A stretch of DNA of 64,000 nt, taken from NCBI GenBank assembly GCA_018434685.1, contig JAHDOV010000027.1, positions 20,249 to 84,248 on the forward strand, given 5' to 3'. Shown in pieces: positions 54,090 through 63,400 of this stretch. The notes under the pieces are model-generated. The model did no database searches. It saw only the letters and a list, made by a program, of their open reading frames with translations, and was not told the DNA's origin. The translations under genes and the position numbers were made by a program. How positions within the stretch are numbered: the first letter of the stretch is position 1; every line of letters starts with the position of its first letter. Source of the stretch: Deltaproteobacteria bacterium (GTDB lineage: Bacteria; Desulfobacterota; Desulfomonilia; UBA1062).

Positions 54090-55688
54090 ATGGAAGAGAA
54101 AGATCTCAAAGGCCTGATCGAAACGTTTTTTACCTGCAACAAGGAAGAAGTGCTGCAGATCTTCAACGAATTGCTCAATGCCATGGAGGCAGAGGAGACG
54201 CTCGCCACCGTCGACCCCATGTCGAGAAACTACGAGACTGCACAATCAAACCCGGAGATCAACTATATCCCGGGCAATCTCAAGGACGCCCGCGATGCCA
54301 TCTTCCCGTTTTTCTGGGGTACGGACGGGTGGTATTCGAAATATCACCTGGAAAATGTCAAGGGGCCTGCCAACTATGCATCGCTGATCGGTTCCATTGC
54401 ATGCCTGCTGAAAAACCCGAACCTCTGTGTCGACACCTACAGCCAGAGGTCCAATGAGCTGGAGCTCAAGGCGATCACCACGCTGGCCAACCTGGTCTTC
54501 TACCACACCAGAAACCCCTGGGGCATGTTCACCATGGGAGGGACCATATCGAACCTCTACGGCGGGAAGATCGGCATCGAGAAGGTGTTGCCCGGCGCCA
54601 TGAAGACGGGGCTTGCGGGCAGACAGATCGTGGGGATCGTATCCCACGCGGCCCACTATTCCAATGAAACACTGGCAGGCTGGCTCGGCATGGGTACCGA
54701 CAATCTCATCTCCATACCCACGGATGATGCCTGCAGCATGGACCTCGACCTGTTCGAAAACGAGCTGAACAGGCTCTATAAGGAAAATAAGCTGGTGGCC
54801 TTTGTCATCGCTACGTTCGGGAGCACCGATGCCTTCGGCATCGACGATATCGCCGGTATCAGGAGGATAATCGACTCCGTGGTGAAAAAGTACGGGGTCC
54901 GATCCCCGCAGCTCCATGTCGATGCCGCTGCCGGCTGGCCGCTGTGCTTTCTCAATGAATACAGTGTGGCGGAAAATGCCTTCAATCTGAGCAAAGAGGT
55001 GTTGGCTACGATCACCCAGCTCCGGGAGAAGGCAATGAACATCCAGTATGCAGACTCGGTGACCATCGATTTTCACAAGATGGGCTGGGGGCATTATCCC
55101 GGGAGCGCCTTCATCGTTTCCAACAGGGATGACATCAAGCTGCTGCTGCGCAGCATGGAGCAGGTCCCCTACTTCTCGGAGGCCGACTACCGGCATGACC
55201 CTGCACTGTTTACCCTCGAGTGCTCCCGGCCTGCCATAGGGCCGTTCTCCGTCATGGCCAGTCTCAACAGCATCGGCCTGCAGGGCTACCAGATGCTCGT
55301 GGCCCATGCGCTGGAGATGGCGAATTATACCAAGAAACAGATTGACAAGCTCGAGTACTGCAAGGTGCTCAATGCGAAGTGCCTGGGGCCCAGTGTCGTG
55401 TGGTGGGTCCTGCCGAAGGGCAGGAACGCAAAGGAGATTTATCGCGACCTGGTCTCGGGGAACATCACGGAAAAAGACTACAAGCGCTATTTCTACGAGG
55501 TGCAGCGCCTCTTTGACAAGAGGAAGAACGTCATGGACCCGAAAAAGGATGCGCGGTTGAGCTTCACCACGTGCATGGGCTACCTGCCGGGCGGAGTTGC
55601 CCTTCCTGCCTGGAAGGCGGTGTTCTTCAACCCGAAGACGGACAGCGACGTGATCAGACAGATCATCCACAGCATCGAGGAGCTCTAG
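54090..55688 (+). CDS. PLP-dependent group II decarboxylase (glutamate/aromatic amino acid decarboxylase family)
   Basis: A 532-residue fold-type I PLP enzyme. Motifs are HVDAAAGWPL, with the PLP-pyridine Asp, and the Schiff-base Lys in TIDFHKMGWG. MFTMGGTISNLYG and the SHAAHYSNE segment (His stacking on PLP) confirm the group II decarboxylase family. Substrate is uncertain; glutamate, tyrosine or another amino acid are all possible. GGAAGGTG precedes ATG 54090; ATG 54060 and TTG 54021 would extend it. Confidence 0.85.
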   Translation: MEEKDLKGLIETFFTCNKEEVLQIFNELLNAMEAEETLATVDPMSRNYETAQSNPEINYIPGNLKDARDAIFPFFWGTDGWYSKYHLENVKGPANYASLIGSIACLLKNPNLCVDTYSQRSNELELKAITTLANLVFYHTRNPWGMFTMGGTISNLYGGKIGIEKVLPGAMKTGLAGRQIVGIVSHAAHYSNETLAGWLGMGTDNLISIPTDDACSMDLDLFENELNRLYKENKLVAFVIATFGSTDAFGIDDIAGIRRIIDSVVKKYGVRSPQLHVDAAAGWPLCFLNEYSVAENAFNLSKEVLATITQLREKAMNIQYADSVTIDFHKMGWGHYPGSAFIVSNRDDIKLLLRSMEQVPYFSEADYRHDPALFTLECSRPAIGPFSVMASLNSIGLQGYQMLVAHALEMANYTKKQIDKLEYCKVLNAKCLGPSVVWWVLPKGRNAKEIYRDLVSGNITEKDYKRYFYEVQRLFDKRKNVMDPKKDARLSFTTCMGYLPGGVALPAWKAVFFNPKTDSDVIRQIIHSIEEL

Positions 55689-55919
55689 CCGGTCCGCAGC
55701 ACGGTTCTTCCCAAGTAACAGGCTTTTTTCACAATATTGACAGTTTCTTTTACCAACTTTGACACACCGGGCCTTGTCTGTGTGATAAAAGAGACCCCTC
55801 AGCACCCAGCTGCCTGGGTTCTTGCCGGGGCTGTTTTGAGGAGTTGCAGTTTCATCAACCCTCCTCATAATGACCACGGGCTGTATTGAGACAGTGCAGG
55901 GAGAGGAGGGGTAGTGATA

Positions 55920-56603
55920 ATGACAATGAGGGCCCGAAACATTCATATCGTAAAAAAAAGATTCAGGGAACCCATGAACGGGCTCACCCATTTCATCGGT
56001 GCTCTGCTTGCGGCAGCCGGCCTCGCCATGCTGATATACAAGGCCTCTAACCCCTTGAAGCCCTGGCATCTCACCACCTTTGCGGTCTTTGGCGTCGGTA
56101 TGATCCTGCTCTATACGGTGAGCACCCTGTATCACTGGCTTCCCTTGAGCGAGAAAGGCACGGCAAGGATGCGCACGCTCGACCACATCATGATCTTTGT
56201 CCTCATTGCCGCCACCTATACCCCGTTCTGCTTGATACCGTTCAGGGGCGTCTTCGGCTGGAGCCTGTTCGGGAGCATCTGGTCTATCGCCATCCTCGGC
56301 ACTGTGTTCAAGCTGTTCTGGATCAATGCACCCCGGTGGATTTCCGCAGCGGTGTATGTCGTTATGGGCTGGCTCGCCATCGTGGGGATCGGGCCCATGA
56401 TGAGGACCCTGCAGCCGGGCGCGATCTTCTGGCTCGTGGCAGGAGGCGTGCTCTACAGCACGGGAGCCCTCATCTATGCCCTGAGGAGGCCGAACCTCTG
56501 GCCGGATAGGTTCGGGTTTCACGAGCTGTTCCATATCTTCGTGATCCTCGGCAGCAGCGCCCACTTCTGGGTGTTCTACCGCTACATTGCGGAACTGAGC
56601 TGA
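55920..56603 (+). CDS. hemolysin III / PAQR-family membrane protein
   Basis: A 227-residue integral membrane protein with seven predicted helices. Conserved metal-site residues of the HlyIII/YqfA/PAQR family are visible: an early NGLTHFIGA, STLYHWLP and a terminal FHELFHIFVILGSSAHFW (HxxxH). Despite the name, toxin activity is not implied; relatives act as ceramidase-like hydrolases or in lipid homeostasis. AGGAGGGG at 55903-55910 favours ATG 55920 over GTG 55914. Confidence 0.9.
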   Translation: MTMRARNIHIVKKRFREPMNGLTHFIGALLAAAGLAMLIYKASNPLKPWHLTTFAVFGVGMILLYTVSTLYHWLPLSEKGTARMRTLDHIMIFVLIAATYTPFCLIPFRGVFGWSLFGSIWSIAILGTVFKLFWINAPRWISAAVYVVMGWLAIVGIGPMMRTLQPGAIFWLVAGGVLYSTGALIYALRRPNLWPDRFGFHELFHIFVILGSSAHFWVFYRYIAELS

Positions 56604-56688
56604 GCAGATGCTACGAACAAGGCCTGTCCTCGCCGGCGTGAAGAGGTGGATCGGCGCCTCATGGATCTCCTGTTTTCTTCTGTCCTGG

Positions 56689-56720
56689 GACATGGTAGTA
56701 ATGGTATCAAATACCATGTC
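56689..56720. promoter_or_regulatory. nested inverted repeats upstream of the UPF0316 gene
   Basis: GACATGGTA (56689-56697) pairs with TACCATGTC (56712-56720), while ATGGTAT-CAA-ATACCAT (56701-56717) is a perfect inner palindrome. The two hairpins share an arm and are mutually exclusive, which suits an operator or an attenuator. The ATG of the next gene is 40 bp further. Confidence 0.4.
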
Positions 56721-56760
56721 ATGGACCTGTTATATTTCGTGTATATGATGAAAGGAGATT

Positions 56761-57360
56761 ATGGAGCTGTTTCCATTTATTGATTCAGCAACGTACACAT
56801 GGGTTGTCCTGCCGCTGCTCATCTTTTTCGCGCGGGTCATGGATGTCAGCCTCGGTACGATCCGGATCATATTCATATCCCGGAACCTGAAATATTATGC
56901 CGCCTTCATCGGGTTCTTCGAACTGCTGATCTGGCTCCTCGCGATGCGGGAGATCATGCAGAACCTGAGCAACCCCATCTGTTTCATCGCGTATGCAGCC
57001 GGGTTCTCCACCGGCACCTTTGTCGGCATATTCCTGGAAAACAAGCTCTCCATCGGCAAGGTCATCATCCGTATTATCACCCGCAAGGATGCCGAAGAGC
57101 TCGTGGCATTTCTCAAGTCCGCTGGCTACGGACTCACCACCATCAGTGCCGAGGGCTCCACCGGAGAGGTCAAGATTCTCTTCTCCATCATTGAGCGGCA
57201 GAACCTGGAGCACTTCGTGAACGTGATAAAGGGCTACAACCCCCAGGCCTTCTACTCGGTAGAGGATGTGCGCTTCGTGAGCGAGTCGGTGCTGCCGTTC
57301 AGGTCCGGTTCCGGCAGGGGACTATTCGGCGGTCTCCGCATGCGGAGAAAGTCGAAATAG
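56761..57360 (+). CDS. UPF0316 (DUF5698/DUF2179) membrane protein
   Basis: A 199-residue protein: three N-terminal helices (about 12-32, 40-62, 68-90), with FFARVMDVSLGTIRIIFISR and FFELLIWLLAMREI, then a cytosolic DUF2179 domain (ITRKDAEELVAFLKSAGYGL, GEVKILFSIIERQ). This is the standard UPF0316 arrangement. Function unknown; a basic Arg/Lys tail ends the protein. AAAGGAG lies right before ATG 56761. Confidence 0.9.
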   Translation: MELFPFIDSATYTWVVLPLLIFFARVMDVSLGTIRIIFISRNLKYYAAFIGFFELLIWLLAMREIMQNLSNPICFIAYAAGFSTGTFVGIFLENKLSIGKVIIRIITRKDAEELVAFLKSAGYGLTTISAEGSTGEVKILFSIIERQNLEHFVNVIKGYNPQAFYSVEDVRFVSESVLPFRSGSGRGLFGGLRMRRKSK

Positions 57361-57532
57361 TATCGATTCCGTGGAAGACAGGCCTCTGCACTGCACGAGA
57401 CCCTCTGGAATAAATCGAGGGGGGCCGCGTTTAACGGCAATTCATTGGAATAGGGCACGCCAATCCTGGTTTATGCCAGGTCGTTCAGCCTGAATCGCCC
57501 GCAGGGGGGGATGGCCCTACCGTATAGTGATC

Positions 57533-57556
57533 TGTAGGAGCGCCTTCAGCTGCGAC
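57533..57556 (+). repeat. REP-type palindrome, copy 3 (degenerate)
   Basis: TGTAGGAGCGCCTTCAGCTG continues as CGAC. It keeps the TGTAGGAG head and TTCAG loop of copies 1 and 2 but its arms mismatch. Located in the 311-bp gap between the UPF0316 gene and the PEP-CTERM gene terminator; no gene seen in that gap. Confidence 0.65.
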
Positions 57557-57614
57557 TCTGATAATGCCTGAGTTTGTGAAAAGGTCAGGTCTCGGCTGAA
57601 CGGAACGAAGAGTT

Positions 57615-57646
57615 AAAAAAAGAGACCGGGCTCTTAGCCCGGTCTC
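57615..57646 (-). terminator. Rho-independent terminator of the PEP-CTERM gene
   Basis: On the minus strand GAGACCGGGC, a 5-nt loop and GCCCGGTCTC form a perfect 10-bp stem followed by T7. It lies 26 bp after the stop codon of the PEP-CTERM gene and is the clearest terminator in the window. Confidence 0.92.
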
Positions 57647-57671
57647 CTGCTGTCGATATCATGAGAACAGA

Positions 57672-58325
57672 TCAGTTGTCTTTCCTGAACCTTCTTCTGA
57701 ACCCTGCCACGCCGATCAGACCCGAGCCCAGGAGCAAAAGGGTCGTCGGTTCGGGGACCGGGGCGGTATTATTGACAAAACCTTCACTCCCACCACTGTC
57801 AAAGCCCTGCACATGAATGCCGATCCTCAATGCGCCACTGGCAAGGTCCTCCAGTACATTTGAAAAGGTGTTTTCATTAATGAGAGTGAATCTTATGGTC
57901 AGGTGCTCACCGGGATTCACCCCATTGGGTTGTGCCGGTGCATCTGAATCAGCTGTATAGCCTTCAGTCGCTTCAAAGCCGATATTTTCTCCACCGGGCA
58001 GATCTCCCGGACTTGCTCCTGCTGAAAATGAAACTCCCGCTGAATTGATTATTTCCATGGTAGATCCAAGGATGTGTCCATCATCGAAATATACATCACA
58101 TATGGATGAGGCCTCTGGGCCATCATTGTGGAAGGTAAACAACGCTTGATCAGGAGCACCATCGACTCCTGTGACGTCTACCCAGAGCTGAGCTTCTCCT
58201 ATTCCGGCATCCAGGATATTATTATTTGTTATGTTATAAAAACCATAAGGAATGGCATGCACGATGCTCGCGGAAAACAATACTGTTACAAACAGCAACA
58301 GAGCTGATAGATAGCTTTTCTTCAT
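57672..58325 (-). CDS. PEP-CTERM sorting-signal protein
   Basis: A 217-residue exported protein: signal peptide (MKKSYLSALLLFVTVLFSASIVHA), a beta-rich acidic domain (about 25-190), and a C-terminal PEP-CTERM signal: VPEPTT, a hydrophobic helix (LLLLGSGLIGVAG) and a basic tail (RRRFRKDN). Exosortase EpsH/XrtA would cleave at VPEP and process it for surface or exopolysaccharide association. GGAGGGG precedes the ATG. No exosortase gene is in the window. A sigma-54 promoter lies about 90 bp upstream. Confidence 0.93.
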   Translation of the reverse strand: MKKSYLSALLLFVTVLFSASIVHAIPYGFYNITNNNILDAGIGEAQLWVDVTGVDGAPDQALFTFHNDGPEASSICDVYFDDGHILGSTMEIINSAGVSFSAGASPGDLPGGENIGFEATEGYTADSDAPAQPNGVNPGEHLTIRFTLINENTFSNVLEDLASGALRIGIHVQGFDSGGSEGFVNNTAPVPEPTTLLLLGSGLIGVAGFRRRFRKDN

Positions 58326-58416
58326 TGGACCCCTCCAGTCGCCGACTCTTATTATCTAGTACATAGTATAAAATATTTCTCGGTCTTATCAATACCCACG
58401 GATGCAGAATATATAG

Positions 58417-58433
58417 AGCAATAAAAATGCCAA
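58417..58433 (-). promoter_or_regulatory. sigma-54 (-24/-12) promoter of the PEP-CTERM gene
   Basis: On the minus strand TTGGCATTTTTATTGCT: GG at -24 and GC at -12 are separated by exactly 10 bp, matching the RpoN consensus YTGGCACGN4TTGCW at all key bases. Initiation near 58406 would give a leader of about 80 nt to ATG 58325. Some PEP-CTERM genes are known to depend on RpoN and the PrsK/PrsR two-component system. The remaining 426-bp gap is AT-rich with no gene seen. Confidence 0.68.
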
Positions 58434-58751
58434 CGTATTGATATTTAATAGAACTCATGAGATCAAGCAGTTATCTTTTTTAGGGCAAAAGATTGAAAAG
58501 TAAAATCAGGTTGATGAGGAAAACATTTATCCCTGCATGCTGTAACAATGTACATGGGTGTGAAAAAGATTCCATACCCTTTAACGTTTTAACGATGCTG
58601 CTGCTGTTTTTTGAAAGACATCTCCTCTCATGCAGCAGCTGTCTCTCATATTGAATACTGTATCCCAGCATGCATTCAGCTTGATCTTGTCCCTAGTATG
58701 TCGGAGGGATGAATACTCTTTAACGCAGCCCCATTGCTTATGGATGATGGT

Positions 58752-60221
58752 TTATCCTTTGCCCTTCTTGATCTCTGCCACCTTTGCCCAGAACTCCAGC
58801 TCCTTCTTTGTGGCTGTCCGGCATTGAGGCTGCAACCGGTGGGTGCCGGTGATATCGATGCCGTGCTCCCCCAGGAGCGCCCCTATGGTGTGCTGATCGC
58901 TGCTGAGGCATGCCAGGGCGATATGGGCGCAGAGCAGCTGCATGATGTCTTCGGGCTTTGCGGTCAATGCATAGGGTATTCCCCTGTCTTTCAGCAGGTT
59001 GTGTGCCGAGACGGCATGCGCCTTGTCGGGGAAGGTGAAGATGGAAACCTCCTTGCTCCTGCTCGCTTTCGAGAAGTCCCTGAGCCTCGTGACGGAATCC
59101 TCGAGGCAATCGAGGGTCTTTCTGACCTCCCGCTCCTTGTTTTCCCACCCGAGGCTGAACCGTACCGTGGCGTTGGCCAGCTCCGGGCTGACATTCATGG
59201 CGGCAAGCACGTGGGAGACATGCTTGCCGTAGAGCGTCGGTGCGGACCCGGTCGAGACAGAGATATCCTTTGCATCGAGGCTCGCCCCGATGGAATCGGC
59301 CAGGAGCCCTTCGAACGCAATGCTCGAGATGTGCGGCAGCCTCGGTGCCCCTGCACCGTGTACGCTCGTGCCTGGAATCCTCTGCAGCACCTGCTGCTCC
59401 AGAGACTCTCTCAGGGCGGTCATCTGCACCCTGTTGTTTTCAAGATCCCGGCAGGCGACCTCGCACGCCATGCCGAATCCCACGACGCCCGGGATGTTGA
59501 GCGTGCCCGGACGCAGGCCCTGTTCCTGGCCCGATCCGAACAGGAGTGGCGCGATCTTTGTCTTTGTCCGGATATACAGCGCCCCGACCCCCTTGGGGCC
59601 GTAGAGTTTGTGGGAGGCGATGCTGAGGAGGTCTACGTTGAGCTCAGCGACATCGATGGCTATTTTGCCGGCGCTCTGCACGGCATCGCTGTGGAAGGTG
59701 ATGCCCTTTTCCCGGGCGATCTTGCCGATCTCGGCAATGGGCTCGATGGTGCCCACCTCGTTGTTCGCGTGCATGATGGAGATGAGGATCGTGTCGTCAT
59801 TAATGGCGTCTTCAACCAATGCCGGGTCGATCAGGCCGTCTTTGTCCACTGGCAGGCAGGTCACCCTGAACCCCTGATGCTCGAGATGTCTGCAGGCATG
59901 GAGCACGGCAGGATGCTCGACGGCAGAGGTGATGATATGGTTTCCTCTCGACCTGTGTGCTTGGGCCGCCCCGAGTATCGCCATGTTGTCCGACTCTGTC
60001 CCTGAACTCGTGAAGACGATCTCGCGGGGATCGGCACCGATGAGGCGGGCAACGCGCGAGCGTGCCTCTTCGACAGCGACCTTGGAGCGCTGAGCGAGCT
60101 CGTAGAAACTCCCCGTGCTGCCGAAGTGGTAGCCGAAATACGGGAGCATGAGCCCCAGGACATCCGGGTGAACAGGGGTGGTTGAGGCATGGTCGAGAAA
60201 TAACTGGTGCGTATGTGACAT
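58752..60221 (-). CDS. NifS-like aminotransferase-fold protein lacking the desulfurase Cys, fused to a DUF3343-like domain
   Basis: A 489-residue protein. The N-terminal about 380 residues are NifS/IscS-like: LDHASTTPVHP, SSGTESDN, the HANNEVGTIEP segment, HSDAVQSAGK, and the PLP Lys in SIASHKLYGPKG. The active-site loop, normally STGSACxS, reads STGSAPTLYG: the persulfide-forming Cys is Pro. The C-terminal about 95 residues (FTFPDKAHAVSAHNLLKDRGIPY, then HIALAC, GITGTHRL-like end) resemble DUF3343, a putative Se/S-carrier domain, with two cysteines (LLCAHIALAC). Either a relocated thiol acts in trans, or the protein has another PLP chemistry. A single gene with a 210-bp gap to recC. Confidence 0.85.
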   Translation of the reverse strand: MSHTHQLFLDHASTTPVHPDVLGLMLPYFGYHFGSTGSFYELAQRSKVAVEEARSRVARLIGADPREIVFTSSGTESDNMAILGAAQAHRSRGNHIITSAVEHPAVLHACRHLEHQGFRVTCLPVDKDGLIDPALVEDAINDDTILISIMHANNEVGTIEPIAEIGKIAREKGITFHSDAVQSAGKIAIDVAELNVDLLSIASHKLYGPKGVGALYIRTKTKIAPLLFGSGQEQGLRPGTLNIPGVVGFGMACEVACRDLENNRVQMTALRESLEQQVLQRIPGTSVHGAGAPRLPHISSIAFEGLLADSIGASLDAKDISVSTGSAPTLYGKHVSHVLAAMNVSPELANATVRFSLGWENKEREVRKTLDCLEDSVTRLRDFSKASRSKEVSIFTFPDKAHAVSAHNLLKDRGIPYALTAKPEDIMQLLCAHIALACLSSDQHTIGALLGEHGIDITGTHRLQPQCRTATKKELEFWAKVAEIKKGKG

Positions 60222-60432
60222 GGATCACTCCTTCTCTGTGCTCGTTCTCACTGCAGGTCTTTTGAAAGAATAGTGCGAGAAAATACTTCGATCAAGCTGT
60301 TTTGTCTACAGGAAATGGTCATCGTCTCGCAACACCCATGAATATTGGGAGGATAAGGGCTGATTCTCTCGCTTTGTAAACAGGCTCATCAGTGGTATAG
60401 AGGTTTGATAAAAGAAGTGTTATGGTGATGCA

Positions 60433-63400
60433 ATGCCGGGGATGAAACTCTTTGTCAGCAACAGGATCGAGGTCCTTACCAATCAGCTCGCACAGGTACT
60501 GGAAGAACCCCTGTCGTCGCCCTTTGAGAAAGAGACGGTGGTGGTGCAGAGCAAGGGCATGGAGCGGTGGCTTTTCATGCAGATTGCTCTCAGGCACGGC
60601 ATCTGCGCAAACACTACCTTTCTGTTTCCCAATGCCGTGGTGAACGATCTGTTCAAGAAGGTAATCGGCGATGTGCCCGAAGAGTCCCTCTTTGCTGTCG
60701 AGACAATGACCTGGCGGATCATGGAGAAGCTGCCGGCTCATCTCTATGACAGGGATTTCGAGAGCGTCAGACGCTACGTTAAGGGGGATGAAACGGGGCT
60801 CAAGCTCTATCAGTTGAGCAGACACCTGGCCGAGACCTTCGATCAGTACATCATCTTCCGGGACGAGGCGATCATGAACTGGCAGGCGGGCAGGTTCTCT
60901 TTTCCTGAAAGAGACAGAAATCTGGAGTCCTGGCAGTGTGTATTGTGGAGAGATCTGGCCCAGGGCCATGAACAGCAGCACCGTGCTTCATTGAAGAGGG
61001 CCTTCATGGAAGCCCTCGGTGAAGATATTCTCGGTGCCCTGCCCGAGAGGCTCAGTATATTCGGCTTGTCGTATCTCCCTCTGTTCCACCTGGAGATATT
61101 CCATGCCGTGTCCCGCTACATACCGGTACATCTCTTCCTCATGAATCCGTGCAGCCAGTACTGGGGCGATATCCAATCCAACAGCGAGATGACCAGGCTC
61201 GTTATGAAACGCCCTGGTGTGGAGAGGGAAGAGCTGCACCTCGAGGAGGGCAACAGCCTGCTGGCGTCTCTGGGGGCCTTGGGCAGGCAGCTCTTTGAAA
61301 TGCTCCAGGTCTTCGAGATCGAAGAGATGGACGGGTTCGAAGAGATTGCTGAAAACAGCATGCTTGCGTGCCTGCAGAGCGATATCTTCCATCTGCGCAA
61401 TGCCGCGCCCGAGAACAGGAGGATTGTCGATCTGTCGGACACCTCGCTGCAGATCCACTCCTGCCACAGCCCCATGAGGGAGGTTGAGGTGCTCAACGAC
61501 AACCTCCTGGCACTCTTCGAGGCGAACCCCGACTTGAGGCCCGAAGATATCGTGGTCATGACCCCGGATATCGAGTCCTATGCCCCGTTTATCCAGGCCG
61601 TCTTTGATCTGCCCAGGAGCGACCCGAGATACATCCCGTTTTGCATTGCAGACAGGACACTGAGGACCCAGAGTGATCTTGCGGAAACCTTTCTTGCCAT
61701 ACTCGATCTCGCAGGCGCCAGGTTCGAGGCGTCTGCTGTCCTCTCCCTCCTGGAATCGGAATCACTGCGGAAAAAATTCATCATTACGGACGATGACCTC
61801 GAGCTCATCCAGAACTGGGTGCAGGACACCCGCATCCGCTGGGGCAGCGACAAGGAGAGCAAAGAGGAACTCGGGCTGCCAGGGTTCAAGGAAAACACGT
61901 GGCGATTCGGCCTGGACAGGCTGCTCATGGGGTATGCCATGCATTCCGGGCAGGGCAGAGATTTCGCGGGGATTCTTCCCTACGATGATATCGAAGGCGA
62001 TGATGCCGTGGTTCTGGGCAGCTTCCTTTCCTTTGTATCTGCCCTGTTTGACTCTGTCCGGTCGTTGAAACAAGCCCGGAGTCTGGGAGACTGGTCGCAT
62101 GTGCTGACCGGGCTGATGGATGAGTTTTTTCATGTTGATGAAGCGAGTGAGCCGGGTTTCCGGAATGTACACGTTCTCCTGACCGGACTCTCCGGGATCC
62201 AGCAGAAAACCGGCTATGATCAACCAGTCACCCTTGACGTTGTCAGGACATATGTAAGACAGGGACTCGAGGTAAAGGCCGAAGGCATGGGTTTTCTCTC
62301 CAGCGGGATAACGTTCTGCGCCATGCTTCCCATGCGCAGCATTCCCTTCCGGGTAGTATGTCTGCTCGGGATGAACCATGATTCCTACCCGAGGCAGACC
62401 AGGCTCAAAGGCTTTGACCTCATTGCGAGAAATCCCAGGAAGGGCGACCGGAACAGGCGTGCGGACGATCTCTATCTGTTCCTGGAGGCCCTGCTCTCGG
62501 CGCGCGAGATCCTGTATATGAGCTATATCGGGCAGGGCATCCAGGACAACGCGCAATCCCCGCCCTCAGTGCTCATCAGCAGCCTTCTTGATTACATCGA
62601 ACAGGGATTCGCAGCGGAGGAGGGTGCATCGATCCGGGATCAGGTCTTCACCAGGCATGCGCTCCAGGCATTCAACCCGCGCTATTTCACCGGCAGCACC
62701 AGATTGTTCAGCTATTCGGAAGAAAACGCCCGTGCAGCTATGAGGCTTGTTGAAAAAAACAAGGCCGACCGGGTCTTCTGGACAGGACCTCTGGATGAGC
62801 CCGGCGATGAATGGAAGATGCTCGATGTCGATATGCTGTGCAACTTTTATGTGAACCCTGTCCGGTTCCTGTTGAAAAACAGGCTGGGGATTGTCGTCTC
62901 GGAAGGCGCCCCTGCACTAGACGACCGCGAACCCTTCGACCTGGATGCCCTGGAATATTACAACCTCGCTCAGGAGCATATCCGGAATACCCTGGAAGGG
63001 ATGGACCGCAATCGTTCACTTGAGCTCTTCAGGATGGGGGGGCAGCTCCCGCACGGCGCGCCGGGCGAAGCCGTTTTCGACCGCATGGACCGGCAGACTG
63101 AAACCTTCACCCGGATCGTACAGAGCTCCTGTGGGGGGTGTGCGCCGGATAACGTCATTGTGGATCTCTCCATTGGCGGCTTTACGATTACCGGCACCAT
63201 CCCCACCTATGGACGCAGGCGCATAGTTCGTTTCCGCCATGCAGGGCTCAAGGGAGCCGATCTCCTCAGGACCTGGCTGCTTCACCTGGTGCTCTGCGCC
63301 ACAGATGACAGCCCGGATATTGTGAGCCTGTGCATTGCCAAAGATCATGTTGCCACGTTTGACCGTGCGGATGCCTGCAGGGATATCCTTGCCTCACTCC

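Noticed and set aside
54246..56717. 823-codon minus-strand open frame
   Set aside because: It crosses two clearly coding plus-strand genes and their intergenic gap; shadow of G+C-rich codons.
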